Shown piece by piece: positions 61,761-64,000 of a stretch of 64,000 nt of DNA; position 1 is the stretch's first letter, and each line of letters opens with the position of its first letter. This DNA comes from Gammaproteobacteria bacterium. GTDB lineage: Bacteria > Pseudomonadota > Gammaproteobacteria > Ga0077536. The position numbers were made by a program, and so were the translations under genes. The stretch is taken from NCBI GenBank assembly GCA_020849475.1, contig JADLGE010000069.1, positions 1-64,000 on the forward strand. The letters run 5' to 3'. The notes beneath the pieces are model-generated. The model ran no database searches, had not been told where the DNA came from, and saw nothing but the letters and a program-made list of their open reading frames with translations.

Positions 61761-63050
61761 TCAGCGCAGCGCGCGGGCGAGCGCCTTGCTGGTCGCCTGC
61801 AGGCGCTCTATCAGCACTTCCTGGAAAGCACGGTTCAAGCGCACCTGGCCGGGCAATGACGCCCATTCCTTGAAGTCACGGTCGACCTTGATGATGGTCG
61901 CGTCGCGATTGGCGACCACGCTCGCGGTGCGGCCGGTGTTGGATAAATACTCCATCTCGCCAAAGCACTCGCCGGCATCGAGATCGCGGATGCGCGTGCC
62001 GTTGATCGAGACCGACACCGAACCTTCGGCCAGCACGTAGAACGCGCGCTCCTTGTCGCCCTCGGAGAACACCGCTTCGCCGCCGATGTAGTTGCGCCAG
62101 GTCGCTACCTTGCACACTTCCTTGAGCTCATTCCTGGAAAAGGCCGAGAAAAACGCCAGATCCTTCATCCTGGCAATCTTTTCGTCCTCGCTGAGCATGA
62201 CCGGCGAGCGCTCGAGCGCCTCGAGCAGCTTGTCGAGATCCTGCACGATCTCATGGCCGGTCTTGTAGCGGCCAGCGAGATCCTTGGTCAGCATCTTCTT
62301 GACCACCCGCCACACGATGTCGGGGACCTCGGGGCACACCTCGGTCAGGGGCGGCGGTTCTTCGCACACCACTTTCTGGATGAGGCTCGACAGGCCCTTG
62401 GCCGCGAACGGCGGCGTGCCGGCCAGCATTTCGTAGAACACCGAGCCCAGCGAGAACAGGTCCGACTGCGGCGTCAGTTCCTTGTCCTGCGCCTGCTCGG
62501 GCGACATGTACAAGGGCGAGCCGAACCAGCCGATGATCTGGGTCTGGTCGACGCCCATGCGCCGCGCGATACCGAAATCGCCGAGCTTGGCCACGCCCGA
62601 CTCGGTCAACATGATGTTGGCGGGCTTGATGTCCCGATGCAGCACGCCCTGGGAATGGGCGTAATCGAGCGCGTCGGCCGACTGGCGGATGAGCTTCACC
62701 ACGGTCTTCAGCGGCAGCCGCGTCTCGGGCTTGCAATAGGTGCGCAGGGTGTCGCCGCCGTTGATGAACTCCATCACCATGTAGGGCGTGCCCTGCACCT
62801 CACCGGCCTCGTAGACCTTGAGGATGTTGGGATGATCGAGCCGGCCCGCCGAGCGCGCTTCGTTGACGAACATGCGCTTGGCCATGCTCTCGCCATCGTC
62901 CTCGGCGTCGGTGTTGGTGGCAACCTTGATCGCGACCGCGCGATCGACATAGGCGTCGTGGCCCTTGTAGACCAGCCCCATCGAGCCCTTGCCGAGCACG
63001 TCGACAATGTCGTACTTGCCAATCTTCGCTGGAATGTTGTCCTGGTTCAT
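61761..63050 (-). CDS. Ser/Thr protein kinase with C-terminal cyclic-nucleotide-binding domain
   Basis: 429 residues, no membrane segment. Kinase domain about 10-275: LGKGSMGLVYKGHD loop, VAIKVA lysine, NILKVYEAGE, LHRDIKPANIML (RD type), LGDFGIARR, SPLYMSPEQ, DLFSLGSVFYEML. Residues about 300-415 are a cNMP-binding (CRP-like) domain: FFSAFSRNELKEV, GGEAVFSEGDKERAFYVLAEGSVSV, LDAGECFGEMEYLSNTGRTASVVA, with the phosphate-binding cassette GE...L...RTAS. It should be switched by cAMP or cGMP. The cyclase at 7058-7957 is a candidate source. The EAL-type gene 14 nt upstream is probably cotranscribed. Confidence 0.93.
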   Translation of the reverse strand: MNQDNIPAKIGKYDIVDVLGKGSMGLVYKGHDAYVDRAVAIKVATNTDAEDDGESMAKRMFVNEARSAGRLDHPNILKVYEAGEVQGTPYMVMEFINGGDTLRTYCKPETRLPLKTVVKLIRQSADALDYAHSQGVLHRDIKPANIMLTESGVAKLGDFGIARRMGVDQTQIIGWFGSPLYMSPEQAQDKELTPQSDLFSLGSVFYEMLAGTPPFAAKGLSSLIQKVVCEEPPPLTEVCPEVPDIVWRVVKKMLTKDLAGRYKTGHEIVQDLDKLLEALERSPVMLSEDEKIARMKDLAFFSAFSRNELKEVCKVATWRNYIGGEAVFSEGDKERAFYVLAEGSVSVSINGTRIRDLDAGECFGEMEYLSNTGRTASVVANRDATIIKVDRDFKEWASLPGQVRLNRAFQEVLIERLQATSKALARALR

Positions 63051-63064
63051 GACAGTCCTTGGGC

Positions 63065-64000
63065 TCAGGGCGCGAGCTGCGCCTGCTCATTCAGGTCGTA
63101 CAGAAAATCGACGCCGATCTCGCGCATGGTCGGCGCAAGATCGAGGCCCCGCTCCTGCTTGGCCATGGTCTTCTTGCCCATGAAATGCACCAGTTCATTG
63201 ATCGATTTGGCCATCGCGAAGTCTTTCGGGTTCTTCTGCGCGTCGCTCACGAAGGACGACTTGATGGTGACGTAATCGACTTCCAGCCGCTTGAGGTAAT
63301 CGTAGTTGTCGTGCCCGCTGCCGAATTCATCGAGCACGAAGCGACAGCCGAATTCACGCAAGGTCGTGATCAGATCGCCAGCCTCGGCGAGATTCGCCAC
63401 CACGTCGCGATCTGGGATCTCGAAACAGATCTTGCCGGGCGGCACCGGCGTTTCCATGAATTCGGTCATGATCTGCTGAGGCAGGCTTTCGTTCTTCATC
63501 GACGCCGACGAGAGCGGCACGATGACCACCGCATAGCGCTCGAGCTCGTCCTCGTGCGTCTGCATCCAGGCCAGGGTCTGACGGAAGCTCCACAGGTCAA
63601 TCTCCGCCGCGCCCGTGGCGCGCGCCAGCGCCGGCGCGAACAACTGCGCGGGAATCGACTTGTCGGCCCGATCACGGGCGCTCACGGTCACATGCAGAGC
63701 CGGTGGCACGCTGCTGTCGGTGAGGCTCACCACGCTCTGCGCGAGCAGCACCAGGCGATCACGCTCCAGCGCCTTGTTGGCGTATGCCACCATCTGCTCG
63801 AGTGCGCGGCGTTGTTCAGACTCATTGCCCGCCACGAACAGCGAGCCCGGGCCGTTAACGCGCGCCGTCTCGCAGGCTTCACGCGCGGCGCCCAGCAGGT
63901 CGTCCGCCTGCACCAGCGCGTCGTCGCTGCCGCTCAAGCCGATCACCACTTCCGCGCGGATGGCGCTGACGACTGTCTCGGCGCTGGACAGCGATTGCTC
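63065..64000 (-). CDS. Degenerate EAL-domain protein (partial, N-terminus off window)
   Basis: The frame is open to the right edge, so the start is missing; at least 311 residues are seen. The C-terminal 240 residues follow the EAL phosphodiesterase fold: ALERDRLVLLAQSVVSL (usual Q of the first strand), KICFEIPDRDVV (conserved Glu), FVLDEFGSGHDNYDYLKRLEVDYVTIKSSFV (DEFG instead of DDFG). The EAL triad itself is absent (VTVSARDR in its place). It is therefore probably a c-di-GMP-binding or protein-binding pseudoenzyme. The part before (EQSLSSAETVVSAIRAE, GLSGSDDALVQADDLLGAA) resembles the end of a GGDEF domain. The cNMP-kinase gene follows 14 nt downstream. Confidence 0.82.
   Translation of the reverse strand, partial: EQSLSSAETVVSAIRAEVVIGLSGSDDALVQADDLLGAAREACETARVNGPGSLFVAGNESEQRRALEQMVAYANKALERDRLVLLAQSVVSLTDSSVPPALHVTVSARDRADKSIPAQLFAPALARATGAAEIDLWSFRQTLAWMQTHEDELERYAVVIVPLSSASMKNESLPQQIMTEFMETPVPPGKICFEIPDRDVVANLAEAGDLITTLREFGCRFVLDEFGSGHDNYDYLKRLEVDYVTIKSSFVSDAQKNPKDFAMAKSINELVHFMGKKTMAKQERGLDLAPTMREIGVDFLYDLNEQAQLAP

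Overview
The window looks like one chromosomal stretch of a high-GC gammaproteobacterium, probably uncultured. The evidence is gene order and content: rnr-rlmB, rpsF-rpsR-(DUF2232)-rplI, dnaB-alr-radA, ffh next to ypjD- and corB-type genes, ubiG-gph, sdhCDAB followed by sdhE and ygfZ, and lexA beside dgkA with tandem SOS boxes. GTG starts and 4-10 nt overlaps between neighbouring genes are common. No insertion sequence, integrase, rRNA operon or CRISPR array was seen.

Layout. 1-6846 (minus): two-partner secretion operon of a parvulin-type foldase, a TpsB outer-membrane pore and the N-terminal part of a large TpsA exoprotein that runs off the left edge. 7058-15591 (plus): signalling island with a class III nucleotide cyclase-FHA protein, a PP2C phosphatase, a 1668-residue non-RD Ser/Thr kinase ending in a formylglycine-enzyme-like domain, and a second membrane-anchored FGE-like protein. 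15592-15895: non-coding gap of nested repeats. 15896-25559: ubiG, gph, a squalene-synthase-like protein, ygfX (minus), the succinate dehydrogenase operon with both an SdhAF4-like and an SdhE assembly factor, ygfZ, a YheT hydrolase, dsbB and a periplasmic protein. 25578-41693: housekeeping genes, mostly minus. 41734-41820: tRNA-Leu(CAG). 58285-61731: lexA-imuA-imuB SOS mutasome and dgkA. 61761-64000: a cNMP-binding Ser/Thr kinase and a degenerate EAL protein cut by the right edge.

The most interesting part is 42601-57874, read here as a bacterial sphingolipid locus. On the minus strand, a fatty-acyl-AMP ligase, a ceramide-reductase-type dehydrogenase, an acyl carrier protein and a serine palmitoyltransferase-like enzyme form one operon. 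On the plus strand lie a GNAT-fold protein resembling bacterial ceramide synthase, two nucleotidyltransferases, an LpxO-like hydroxylase, a HIT protein, LptF and LptG, a CDP-alcohol phosphatidyltransferase, a Tam41-like CTP:lipid-phosphate cytidylyltransferase and a Wzx-type flippase. An LptA-like protein and a metallophosphoesterase lie between them on the minus strand. Together these could supply backbone synthesis, acyl hydroxylation, head-group attachment and outer-membrane export of a phospho-sphingolipid. The individual families are recognised with fair to good confidence. The combined pathway, above all the Tam41/CDP-alcohol head-group step and a dedicated Lpt branch, is inference.

Starts were moved from the longest open frame where overlap, ribosome-binding site or family alignment argued for it; each entry says so.
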